Source: JADYZU01 sp964540965 (lineage in GTDB: Bacteria; Pseudomonadota; Alphaproteobacteria; Rhodobacterales; Rhodobacteraceae). Taken from it: DNA of 64,000 nt. Made by a program: the position numbers and the translations under genes. Of the stretch, positions 16,773-24,555 are shown piece after piece. Position 1 is the stretch's first letter. The number at the start of each line of letters is the position of its first letter. Location: NCBI GenBank assembly GCA_964540965.1, contig CAZIOT010000012.1, forward strand, positions 62,001 through 126,000, given 5' to 3'. Below the pieces are notes generated by a model. The model did not search any database. It was given only the letters and a program-made list of their open reading frames with translations, and was not told the origin of the DNA.

Positions 16773-18705
16773 GGCTTTTCCCCTTTGCCGGTTCGTCACT
16801 GAAGAACGTCTCGATGCTGATGAGGCCGCTTTCGGCCATGTCCTCGAAAAAGGTCGGGATGTAGCCGGCGATGACATGATGCAGGCGGCCCTCGGTCACC
16901 GCGACCTCGAAGATCGGCGACACCTCGATTTCGCCGGTCTCGGGGTCGTATTCGCCCATTTCGGCGATCTCGATGATGGTGCGCTGGGTGGCATGCGAGC
17001 CGGCGTCCGGGTCCATCGAGGGTGTCTTGGACACCTGCACGATGATGTCGATGGCGGCGGCGATCTGCTGGCGGATGGCGTGGATCGGCATTTCCTCGCC
17101 CGATTGCAGCACCATGGTTTCCAGCCGCAGGATCAGGTCGCGCGGGGAATTGGCGTGGGCGGTGGTCATCGAACCCGAATGGCCGGTGTTCATCGCCTGC
17201 AGCATGTCCAAGGTCTCGCCCCCGCGGCATTCGCCGACGACGATACGGTCGGGGCGCATGCGCAGGGCGTTGCGCACAAGATCGCGGATGCTGATCTCGC
17301 CCCGCCCGTCCATGTTCGCGCGGCGGCTTTCCAGCCGGACAAGGTTGCGGTTGGTCAGGCGCAGTTCGGCGGTATCCTCGATGGTGACGACCCGTTCCTC
17401 GTCGGGGATGAACATCGACAGCGCGTTGAGAAGCGTGGTCTTGCCCGACCCGGTCCCGCCCGAGACGATGATGTTCTTGCGCGCCCTGACACAGGCCTCG
17501 AGCAGCCGTTCCATCGGCTTGGTCAGCATCCGGTTCTGGCCGAGCATCGCCATGGTGCGGCGGACGTTGCCGAATTTGCGGATGGTCAGGGAGATGCCGT
17601 CCAGCGCGGTGGGCGAGGCGACGATATTGGCGCGGCTGCCGTCGGGCAGGCGCGCGTCGGCCATCGGGTTGCCTTCGGTCAATTGCTTGCCATCGCGGCC
17701 GGCGATGCGGGCGGCGACGGTGAACAGCTCGTTTTCGCTGGCAAAGGTCAGGCCGGTTTCGAAGATGCGGTTCATCTTTTCGACAAAGATCCGCTCGGCG
17801 CCGCAGACCATGATTTCGGAAATCACCGGGATGTCGACCAGGAACTGGATCGGGCCAAGGCGGAAGAACAGACCCATGACCTTTTCCCGCACCGCATCCT
17901 GGATGAAGGCGAGCTTGAGCGTCTCGCCGATCATGTTCGAGACGCTGCGATAGGCCGTGCCATAGCCGGCATGGATGCGGGCAAGGTCGGCGGCCGTCGC
18001 CTCGGCCGTCATCCGCAGGCCCAGTTCCGAGGCCAGCTCCTCGCGCAGTTCGACCGAGCGTGCCGCCTGTTCCGGCGTCAGCCGCGACCAAGACAGTTCG
18101 ACATCGCCGCGCATTCCCGACATCAGGCAGGCGGAAATCAGCGGGCGGCGCAGGGCCTCGGCGCAATAGCGGTTGATGGTGGCGATCATCGCCGGCTTGC
18201 CGGCAAGGTCGAGCTCCAGGGCCATCAGCCGGTCGAGTTCCTGGCTGAGCAGATGTTCGCGCTGGCCTTCCTCGCCGGTGAACAGGTCGCGGCGGCGGTC
18301 CTCGTAATCCAGCAAGGCCTGGCTCATCATCAGTTCGATGTCGGCCAGTTCGGAATTGACCGCGGTGGCGGTGACGGACGTGGAAATATCAAGGATTTGC
18401 AGCAGGTTGTTGCCCAGCCACAATTCGTCGCCGCCCTTGACCTCGGCCGCGACCGATGGGGCGAGGTCGCGGCGGCCAAGGCGGGCGCCGCTGCGCGTCA
18501 GCGGCAGGACGCGCCAGCCGCTGTCGTCGCGGACAAGCTGGGCATGGCGCGGTTCGACGCCGCTGCCGGCCAGATGGATGAAATCGGGGGCGCCGCTGCG
18601 GGCGGCATCCCCGCCCAGTTCAAAGAAATCACGGTCGAGCGGCCTGATCGCCTTGCGGTTGCCATAGGCGTCGCAGATGCGCAACTGGGCGATGGCGCGG
18701 GTCAT
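16762..18705 (-). CDS. cpaF: TadA/CpaF secretion ATPase with N-terminal FHA domain
   Basis: A 647-residue ATPase, far longer than the usual 450-490 residues of CpaF. Residues about 20-105 form an FHA domain (GSGVEPRHAQLVRDDSGWRV; Arg and His of the binding loop kept, Ser replaced). A helical linker leads to the CpaF N-domain and then the motor domain: Walker A GGTGSGKTT near residue 415, Asp box TIEDTAEL, Walker B PDRIVVGECRGGE and His box HSGSMTTAHANSP. It powers pilin assembly or secretion at the inner membrane. Its ATG overlaps the cpaB stop (ATGA). The FHA domain suggests control by a phospho-protein or a protein partner. Confidence 0.92.
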   Translation of the reverse strand: MTRAIAQLRICDAYGNRKAIRPLDRDFFELGGDAARSGAPDFIHLAGSGVEPRHAQLVRDDSGWRVLPLTRSGARLGRRDLAPSVAAEVKGGDELWLGNNLLQILDISTSVTATAVNSELADIELMMSQALLDYEDRRRDLFTGEEGQREHLLSQELDRLMALELDLAGKPAMIATINRYCAEALRRPLISACLMSGMRGDVELSWSRLTPEQAARSVELREELASELGLRMTAEATAADLARIHAGYGTAYRSVSNMIGETLKLAFIQDAVREKVMGLFFRLGPIQFLVDIPVISEIMVCGAERIFVEKMNRIFETGLTFASENELFTVAARIAGRDGKQLTEGNPMADARLPDGSRANIVASPTALDGISLTIRKFGNVRRTMAMLGQNRMLTKPMERLLEACVRARKNIIVSGGTGSGKTTLLNALSMFIPDEERVVTIEDTAELRLTNRNLVRLESRRANMDGRGEISIRDLVRNALRMRPDRIVVGECRGGETLDMLQAMNTGHSGSMTTAHANSPRDLILRLETMVLQSGEEMPIHAIRQQIAAAIDIIVQVSKTPSMDPDAGSHATQRTIIEIAEMGEYDPETGEIEVSPIFEVAVTEGRLHHVIAGYIPTFFEDMAESGLISIETFFSDEPAKGKSHAA

Positions 18706-19511
18706 TCGGCAGGCTCCGTCGCGGGGTCGTCGGGGTTGGCGGCGGGGTCGGCGGGCGTTTCGGACGGCGTTTCGGCCGGAGTTTCGGCCGAAGTTTCGGC
18801 GGGTGCCTCTGCGGCCGGCGCGGCGCAGTCCTCGGCGTTCTCGCAAGGGTTACGCAGCACCAGCGACAGATCGCCGGTCATCTCCTGCATCCGGGCGAGG
18901 AACGTCTCGGCCTGGGCCGCCGGCGCCTGAAGGGTCACGGTGTTGAAGCCCTCGCGGTCCTCGGCCTCATAGGCGCCGACGCTGTCGAACTGGTCCACCG
19001 CCATGACCACGGCATTCTCAAGCAGCCGTTCCGGCACAAAGACGTTCTCGGACTCTTCGAACACGCCGATCACATCGACGCGGGCGCCGGGCAGCACGAA
19101 GCCTTCGACGGCGCGGTCGGCCTGCACCGGGATCGAGAAGGCCCGGTTGCCGGGCGCGATGCGGCGGGCAAAGTCGTCTTCCTGCGTGACGAAGAAATCC
19201 TCGCGCTGCAGGAAGGCGCCGCCGTGCAGTTCGCGGCCCAGGGTGCGGCCGACAAGGTTGATCCGCGTTACTGGCGAATCGTCCAGCGCCCAGCCGAATT
19301 CGGCGGCAATCGCCATCGGCACCGGCTGGCTGACCACATATCGGTCGACAAAGGCCTGGTCGATGGCGGTGCCCTCGCGGATCACCAGACCGTCCTCGGC
19401 CACGATGCGCAGCTTGGTCACCGTCGCGGTGCGGTCGCTGACCTGCGTCCAGTAATACCATGCCACCCCGAAGGCGAGGACGGCGGCGAGGAAGAAGTAG
19501 ATGTTGCGCAT
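18702..19511 (-). CDS. cpaB: Flp pilus assembly protein CpaB/RcpC
   Basis: A 269-residue periplasmic protein with one N-terminal membrane anchor (about residues 4-20). A SAF-like domain (LVIREGTAIDQAFVDRYVVS) is followed by the RcpC region with FSIPVQADRAVEGFVLPGAR and VDVIGVFEE. The tail, from about residue 225, is a low-complexity PAETxAETP repeat of about 40 residues. CpaB normally sits next to the CpaC secretin and contacts peptidoglycan; here no secretin gene is visible, so its outer-membrane partner is unknown. It overlaps the cpaF start. Confidence 0.88.
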   Translation of the reverse strand: MRNIYFFLAAVLAFGVAWYYWTQVSDRTATVTKLRIVAEDGLVIREGTAIDQAFVDRYVVSQPVPMAIAAEFGWALDDSPVTRINLVGRTLGRELHGGAFLQREDFFVTQEDDFARRIAPGNRAFSIPVQADRAVEGFVLPGARVDVIGVFEESENVFVPERLLENAVVMAVDQFDSVGAYEAEDREGFNTVTLQAPAAQAETFLARMQEMTGDLSLVLRNPCENAEDCAAPAAEAPAETSAETPAETPSETPADPAANPDDPATEPAE

Positions 19512-19546
19512 GGGTCTGCCTATCGGGCTTGGTCAATGGCGAAGCG

Positions 19547-20158
19547 TCAATTGTCTCTGGCGGGAAAGACTTCCGGGAAAAGGCGCCAGGTGCCCTGTTC
19601 GCGCAATGCGTCCCAGATGACCGGATCGTAGCTGGAGCGCAGGGGTTCGTCCTCGTGCGTCCACAGGTATTGTTGCGGGTAAAGTGCGGCGGCGCTGGTC
19701 GACATCACGCCGACCTGGGCCAGAAAGGCCGGACCGGTGAAGGCGGTGGTGCCGCTGCCGTCGCCCTGCATGTCCTTGACCGCTTCATCGACCTCGATGT
19801 CGCGCAGGATGCGCCGCCACGGCTGCGCGCCCTGCCGGATCGCGTCCCAGAACGGGCGCTGCGTCGTCAGCCCCTGTTCGGCATCGCGGTCGCGGCAAAA
19901 GACAAAGCCGGTCTGCGTGACCGAGGCGGGGCGCGCGGCAAAGGCATCGCGGCTGGCGGCGCAATATTGCGGCAGCGTCGATTCCGCCTGCGCGGCCGAG
20001 GCGGTCGCCGCCCGGGTATAGACCGACACCTCCTGCCGGATCAGCATCCCTTCCATGATGAGCCGGGCAAGCAGGATCACCACGATGGCGGCGGGCAGGA
20101 TCAGCATCGCCTCGATGCCGATTTCGCCCCGGCGGCGGCGGGAAAGGTCAATGCGCAT
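19547..20158 (-). CDS. TadE-like minor pseudopilin
   Basis: A 203-residue protein with a basic N-terminus (MRIDLSRRRR), a prepilin peptidase-type site G11|EIGIE in which Glu16 is at mature position +5, and a hydrophobic helix of about 22 residues. The remainder is a periplasmic domain with several cysteines. This is the layout of TadE-type pseudopilins, processed by the locus-encoded A24 peptidase and assembled as minor components. Its start overlaps the TadG-like gene by 11 bases. Confidence 0.8.
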   Translation of the reverse strand: MRIDLSRRRRGEIGIEAMLILPAAIVVILLARLIMEGMLIRQEVSVYTRAATASAAQAESTLPQYCAASRDAFAARPASVTQTGFVFCRDRDAEQGLTTQRPFWDAIRQGAQPWRRILRDIEVDEAVKDMQGDGSGTTAFTGPAFLAQVGVMSTSAAALYPQQYLWTHEDEPLRSSYDPVIWDALREQGTWRLFPEVFPARDN

Positions 20159-21641
20159 TCACCCGCCTCCATGTCGACAGGTCGGTGACCCGTTGCAGCG
20201 CCGTGGCAAGGTCGTCGAAGGCCGGCGGCGCCTGGATCGCCAGATCGCGCCCGGCCTCTCCGGGGTCGTCGATGCGCGAGGCCTCCATCAGGATCGAATG
20301 CCAGTTCTGCGAGAACAGGTCGGCGCCGTCGGGGTTGTAAACGCCGACCTGGCCATAGCCGGTCTGGTGTTCCATGGCGTTGCCCAGCACGCGCGTCCCG
20401 ACCCGTTCGTCGGTGTCGATGCGGGCATAGGCAAGGATGTGGAACGCGTCGGACATGTCCTCGGGCCGCACCGGCGGCAGCGGGTCCAGCGGGTTCATGC
20501 CGCGCAACTGCCAGATCGTCGGCACCGGCGCCTCGATCTCCATCCGGATCAGGTCGTTCAGCGGGCCGGTGACCGATTCACCCACTGCGCAGACCGACAA
20601 CGTTTTCGCGTCATAGCGGCGGTTGAAGGAGTTGGAGCCGTCTTCCTCTTGCGGGCCGATAAGTTGAAAGGGCGGCGCCTGGGGGTAATCCTCGCGCACG
20701 AACTGATAGGCCCACAGCCAGGCGTCCTCGTAGTAGTCCTTGAACTGGTGCAATTCGCGGGCGATGCCGGTGTCGTCGTTGATATGGTCGCGCACCACCG
20801 GGTTGCCGCTGCCGCCGCCGAACTGCATCGGCCCGGCGCCCATCGGGAAACCGCGGGTGGCAAAGGTGGTGAATTGCGATGTGGTGCCGAAATTCATCGC
20901 CGCGCAGAACTGGGTCCGCGCCTGCAGGCCGCCGGGTTCGATGGGCAGGGCCATGCCGTCATGGCTGTTGGTGCGGTCGCAGGTGGCCCCCGGCGCGTCG
21001 ATGCAGGGATCGGCAAAGTGGAAATCGTCAAGGTCATAGACCTCGGCGTAGTCCTCGGCGATCTCGCGCATGGCGCGGGGATGGCGGTTGAACAGGCCGC
21101 GGTTCATCCCCTCGATGGCGCGCAGCACCCGGTTGGCGACATTCATGCCGTGTTCGGGATCATACCTGTCCTCGATGTCGGCGATGTCCTGCAGGGTCGA
21201 GATGGCGGGCCTTGCCGTCAGGCCGTGCTGGAACAGGCAGGGCGTCGTCCAGTAGGCGGCCTCGACAAGGTTGGCGGGAAACGGCGACCGCGGCGGGCAG
21301 TTCGCCAGGGCATGGGCAGAGATATAGCCGATGGCGGCCCAGGCGGTGATCTCAAGCTCTTGCAGGGTGCCGTCCAGCGCTTCGGACCCGATGGCGACGG
21401 TCATCGCCTGCGTGGCGGCGACCTGGTTCATCGAGATGATGTTCAGCGACCGCGCCGTCCATTGCCCGTGCATCATCGCCAGCGCATCGGCGGCGTCCTG
21501 CACCGCGCGGCGGTCGTTGGTCATCTGGCCCGAGTTCATGTTCGAGGCAAGGATCGCGGCCGAGGGGATCATCCCCACGGCGGCCATCAGTGCCACGGCG
21601 CCCTTGCGGCGGCGCCCGACCATGTTCGACAGGCGGCTCAC
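20148..21641 (-). CDS. TadG-like pilus-assembly protein
   Basis: A 497-residue protein with a short basic N-terminus, then a TadG-type hydrophobic segment (AVALMAAVGMIPSAAILASN) and a large extracytoplasmic domain. The segment MTNDRRAVQDAADALAMM is typical of the TadG/putative Flp pilus-assembly N-region. Unlike the TadE-like neighbours, the residue at +5 after Gly14 is Met rather than Glu, so leader cleavage is doubtful. No vWA MIDAS motif is visible, which many TadG proteins carry. It overlaps both flanking TadE-like genes. Confidence 0.75.
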   Translation of the reverse strand: MSRLSNMVGRRRKGAVALMAAVGMIPSAAILASNMNSGQMTNDRRAVQDAADALAMMHGQWTARSLNIISMNQVAATQAMTVAIGSEALDGTLQELEITAWAAIGYISAHALANCPPRSPFPANLVEAAYWTTPCLFQHGLTARPAISTLQDIADIEDRYDPEHGMNVANRVLRAIEGMNRGLFNRHPRAMREIAEDYAEVYDLDDFHFADPCIDAPGATCDRTNSHDGMALPIEPGGLQARTQFCAAMNFGTTSQFTTFATRGFPMGAGPMQFGGGSGNPVVRDHINDDTGIARELHQFKDYYEDAWLWAYQFVREDYPQAPPFQLIGPQEEDGSNSFNRRYDAKTLSVCAVGESVTGPLNDLIRMEIEAPVPTIWQLRGMNPLDPLPPVRPEDMSDAFHILAYARIDTDERVGTRVLGNAMEHQTGYGQVGVYNPDGADLFSQNWHSILMEASRIDDPGEAGRDLAIQAPPAFDDLATALQRVTDLSTWRRVNAH

Positions 21642-22276
21642 ATCAGCACCACGGTGGCTTCGCCCCAGCGCCAGTAGCTGCCGTCGGCGCGACGGCCGTC
21701 ATAGACAAAGCGGCGGAACGGGGTGGACAGGGAATAGCGGAAGCGGACGGTGGCCCTGACCGGCAGCCGTTCGGCACCCGTCACAAGGGCAAGAAACGAC
21801 TGGTCCCAGGTGACGGTGACTTCGACATTGCCGGGTTCATAGGCATAGCAAAGGGCGTTGCGCACGGCTGCGTCCAGCCCGTCGACCTCGCCGGTGCCCA
21901 GGATCAGCTCGGCGCCGGCGCGGATTTCCGGGCAGGAACCGCGCGACTGCGCAAAGGCCGAGGTGGGGGCGGCGGCGACCAGCGCCCAGCGGGCGGCATC
22001 CTCCCACCGCTGCGGATCGTCGGTGCAATCGCCGCCGCGCAGCGCGGCGACCGGGGATTGCAGCATCGAGACCAGATTGAAGGGCGGGCATTTGTGGACC
22101 AGCGCGGCGCGGGCGGCGGCATAGGCCGCCTGCTCAAGATGCAGCCGCGATTGGGTCAGAACGGTGGTCTGCGCCACGGCGCCGAACACCACCAGAAGCA
22201 CCGGCACGGCCAGCAGGGCCTCGATCGAGACCATGCCGCGGCGGCGGCGGGCAAGGATATGTGCGAACCGGCCCAT
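21638..22276 (-). CDS. TadE-like minor pseudopilin
   Basis: A 212-residue protein. The N-terminus MGRFAHILARRRRG precedes a canonical cleavage site G14|MVSIE with Glu19 at +5 and a hydrophobic helix (ALLAVPVLLVVFGAVAQ). The periplasmic part contains four or more cysteines and ends in beta-rich sequence. The ATG at 22276 overlaps the stop of the 48-residue peptide gene (ATGA). A longer open frame upstream is ignored because the coupled start has the pseudopilin N-terminus. Confidence 0.82.
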   Translation of the reverse strand: MGRFAHILARRRRGMVSIEALLAVPVLLVVFGAVAQTTVLTQSRLHLEQAAYAAARAALVHKCPPFNLVSMLQSPVAALRGGDCTDDPQRWEDAARWALVAAAPTSAFAQSRGSCPEIRAGAELILGTGEVDGLDAAVRNALCYAYEPGNVEVTVTWDQSFLALVTGAERLPVRATVRFRYSLSTPFRRFVYDGRRADGSYWRWGEATVVLM

Positions 22277-22422
22277 CAGTTCGGGTCCACCATGTCGCGG
22301 ACCTGGCTTTGATAGCCCTGGTTCTGCGGCGCGCGCCGTTCGGCGATGCCGGTGGCCGTGATGGCCAGGACCGTGACCACCGCAATGGCAAATCCGAAGA
22401 TGAGCAATTTCTCGAGCGTCAT
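22276..22422 (-). CDS. Small pilin-like peptide (48 aa), MTLEKLLIFGF type
   Basis: The peptide begins MTLEKLLIFGFAIAVVTVLA, a single hydrophobic helix with a Glu at position 4, followed by a hydrophilic tail of about 24 residues ending RDMVDPN. The first 13 residues match the two 49-residue peptides upstream almost exactly. It lacks the positively charged leader and the Gly before the cleavage site found in ordinary Flp pilins. Its stop overlaps the TadE start. It is probably a pilin subunit or pseudopilin; this is inference from position and shape. Confidence 0.7.
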   Translation of the reverse strand: MTLEKLLIFGFAIAVVTVLAITATGIAERRAPQNQGYQSQVRDMVDPN

Positions 22423-22529
22423 GGCAATATCCCGGTGAAGCGGTCCATGTCTCGCCGTCGATCATGCCGCACAGCGGCCGGTCGGGCAACGAAAGTTGCG
22501 GGCGGCACCGCGCCGCCCGCAACCGGGGT

Positions 22530-22679
22530 TCAGAAGCTCGAGTCCGTCAGGTCGGAAACCGAGCTTTCATACTGCTCGTTCTGGTCGCCACGGTCGGTCA
22601 TCATGTTGACGGCGACGGTGGTGATCGCGAACAGCGCGGCCAGGGCGAAGCCGAAGATCAGGAGTTTCTCGAGGGTCAT
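22530..22679 (-). CDS. Small pilin-like peptide (49 aa), copy A
   Basis: MTLEKLLIFGFALAALFAIT begins a hydrophobic helix of about 22 residues, followed by an acidic, Ser/Gln-rich tail (DRGDQNEQYESSVSDLTDSS). The ATG at 22679 has GGAAGG about 9 bases upstream; an in-frame ATG at 22715 would add 12 residues without a Gly cleavage site and is less likely. The gene is 97% identical over 150 bases to copy B at 23129-23278, with one amino-acid change (Thr versus Asn). Short length, abundance of copies and position suggest a major pilus subunit. Confidence 0.75.
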   Translation of the reverse strand: MTLEKLLIFGFALAALFAITTVAVNMMTDRGDQNEQYESSVSDLTDSSF

Positions 22680-23128
22680 GAAAGGTTTCCTTCCGCTGGA
22701 TTTGGTGAGTTTCATGGGCTGACCTCCATCGGGTCATGTCCTGATCCTGCCCCATCGCCCTGGCCCCGTGCGGATGTCGCATTCCGTGCGACACCGGCGG
22801 GCCCAGACGCAAACGCGCACGCAAACGCGCACGCAAAAAGCCGCGTCGGGCAAGCCCGGCGCGGCTGGTCGGCCGGCAATGGGTCCGGCCCTCTGCTGAA
22901 ATGTCGGGACTGCGCGATGGGGGGACGGCGCGCAGGAACAGGGGCCGGACGGCGGCGGGGGAGAAGCACCGCCGTCCGGAAAAGCCGCGCGGGGGACAGG
23001 CGCGGCAGCCGGGCAGTCTGGACCGGCATCGGCATGAAATTCCACCTTGTCCCGGCAGGAGGGAGGGGCCCGCCGGGAGGTTGAGTGAGGAACGGGGGGT
23101 CACGCGGGGCCCTGCCCCGCCGCCGGGA
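22680..23128. other. 449-bp non-coding spacer between the two near-identical pilin genes
   Basis: No gene is supported here. Several open frames exist but have no plausible start sites and carry Arg/Pro-rich translations typical of GC-rich shadows. It holds a 12-bp direct repeat (22807-22836). The spacing may allow separate promoter or RNA-processing control of the abundant small subunit, but no site is recognised. Confidence 0.5.
22807..22836. repeat. Tandem repeat, unit ACGCAAACGCGC, about 2.4 copies
   Basis: Two perfect 12-bp units followed by ACGCAA, in the spacer between the duplicated pilin genes. No function is evident. Confidence 0.7.
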
Positions 23129-23278
23129 TCAGAAGCTCGAGTCCGTCAGGTCGGAAACCGAGCTTTCATACTGCTCGTTCTGGTCGCCACGGTCATTCAT
23201 CATGTTGACGGCGACGGTGGTGATCGCGAACAGCGCGGCCAGGGCAAAGCCGAAGATCAGGAGCTTTTCGAGGGTCAT
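23129..23278 (-). CDS. Small pilin-like peptide (49 aa), copy B
   Basis: Near-identical paralogue of the 22530-22679 gene. Five base differences in 150 leave a single amino-acid change (Asn for Thr in the VNMMxDRGD segment). The ATG follows AAAGGATT. The similarity covers the coding region and stops at its ends, which points to recent duplication or gene conversion. Confidence 0.75.
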   Translation of the reverse strand: MTLEKLLIFGFALAALFAITTVAVNMMNDRGDQNEQYESSVSDLTDSSF

Positions 23279-23337
23279 GGCAGTAATCCTTTGGTTGAAG
23301 TTGGGGGAGGGACTTCGGGTAATTCAGGCTCGGTAAT

Positions 23338-23457
23338 TCAGGCGATCAGTTCCTTGATGGTCTCGATCACGAAATCGGCGATCTCGGTTCCCATCGTCGC
23401 GAGGACGGTCGCAACCGCGAGGCCAAGGCCAAGGAGAAGGAGTTGTTCGAGCGACAT
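23338..23457 (-). CDS. Small pilin-like peptide (39 aa), MSLEQLLLLGL type
   Basis: MSLEQLLLLGLGLAVATVLA starts a hydrophobic helix with Glu at position 4, as in the other small peptides; the tail is amphipathic (EIADFVIETIKELIA). The start is preceded by GAAAGGACC. It lies 21 bases downstream of the second CpaF ATPase gene. The tail is unlike the acidic Ser-rich tail of the 49-residue copies, so it may be a distinct subunit such as a tip or initiator. Confidence 0.65.
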   Translation of the reverse strand: MSLEQLLLLGLGLAVATVLATMGTEIADFVIETIKELIA

Positions 23458-23478
23458 CGCTATCGGTCCTTTCTCTGT

Positions 23479-24552
23479 CTAGCCGGGCGATGACCCATTC
23501 CTAGCATGGCCCTCGGGGGCCGCGGTCTTGTCGTAATCCGTGCGATACCCGGCGGCGGGCAGCAGGGGCGCGTCGGGGTCGGCGCGGGAAAACACCGGCC
23601 GCGCCTCGTATCCGGTGCCTTCGGCATCGGTGGCGCGGATCTCGGAAATCTCGGTCACCATGCGGCGGCCGCGCACGCGGCGCACCTGCACCACGATGTC
23701 GATCGCCTCGACCACCTGGCGGCGGACGGCGATCAGCGGGATTTCGACGTCGCTCATCAGGCAGAGCGTTTCGAGGCGGGATATGGCGCGGCGCGGATCG
23801 TCGGCATGGACGGTGGACAGCGACCCGGCATGGCCGGAATTCATCGCCTGGATCATGTCCAGCGCCTCGCCCCCGCGGCATTCGCCGACGATGATGCGGT
23901 CGGGGCGCAGGCGCAAAGCGGCGCGGAACAATTCGCGCACGGTGATGCCGCCGCGGCCCTTGGCATCGGGCATCTGGGTTTCCAGGCTGACCACATGCGG
24001 CATCCGCAGGTCCAGCTCGGCCACGTCTTCGATGGTCAGGATGCGTTCGGTCGGGTCCATCATCCGGGTCAGGATGCCCAGAAGCGTGGTCTTGCCGGTG
24101 CCGGTCCCGCCCGAGACGATGATGTTGCGGTGGCCCAGCACCTGTTCGCGCAGCCAGTCGACGGCGGTGTCCGACAGCGAGCCGGAGCGGACCAGATCGT
24201 CCAGCGTGGGCGGCGTCCGGGCGAACTGGCGGATGGCGATGGTCAGCCCGGCACGGGCGGCGGGATCCTGCACGATATGCACGCGCGAGCGGTTCGGCAT
24301 CCGCGCCTCGACCGACAGGTCGTGCGGCGACAGCCTCTTGCCGGAATATTGCAGGATGACGCGGGCGAGTGCCCGCAGCGCGGCGGCGTCCGGCATCCTG
24401 TGCTCGGTCCTGATGATGCCGCCGCGGCCGTCGACAAAGATGTCGTCGGGGCCGTTGATCATGATCTCGGAAATCGTCTCGTCGTCGTAATAGGCGACGA
24501 GCGGCCCCAGCAGGTGCCGGATCAGGGCGTCATAGGTGGCCTCGGACGCCAT
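23479..24552 (-). CDS. Second TadA/CpaF-type secretion ATPase (short form)
   Basis: A 357-residue ATPase without an FHA domain or the long N-terminal helical region. It has Walker A GGTGTGKTT near residue 147, TIEDVAEL as Asp box, Walker B PDRIIVGECRGGE and His box HAGSLSTVHADDP. The size and motifs resemble TrbB/VirB11-like and short TadA ATPases. Together with the FHA-CpaF it gives this locus two motors, which might drive extension and retraction or serve two substrate classes. It starts 3 bases after the stop of the 44-residue peptide gene. Confidence 0.92.
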   Translation of the reverse strand: MASEATYDALIRHLLGPLVAYYDDETISEIMINGPDDIFVDGRGGIIRTEHRMPDAAALRALARVILQYSGKRLSPHDLSVEARMPNRSRVHIVQDPAARAGLTIAIRQFARTPPTLDDLVRSGSLSDTAVDWLREQVLGHRNIIVSGGTGTGKTTLLGILTRMMDPTERILTIEDVAELDLRMPHVVSLETQMPDAKGRGGITVRELFRAALRLRPDRIIVGECRGGEALDMIQAMNSGHAGSLSTVHADDPRRAISRLETLCLMSDVEIPLIAVRRQVVEAIDIVVQVRRVRGRRMVTEISEIRATDAEGTGYEARPVFSRADPDAPLLPAAGYRTDYDKTAAPEGHARNGSSPG

Positions 24553-24555
24553 CGC

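Noticed and set aside
14998..18930. A 1310-codon open frame on the plus strand opposite tadC, tadB and cpaF
   Set aside because: Same reason; it spans three well-supported genes and has no recognisable domain.
22734..23045. Open frame with a VRVCVRVCV-like repeat in the pilin spacer
   Set aside because: It is produced by the 12-bp tandem repeat in a non-coding spacer and has no start signals or domain.
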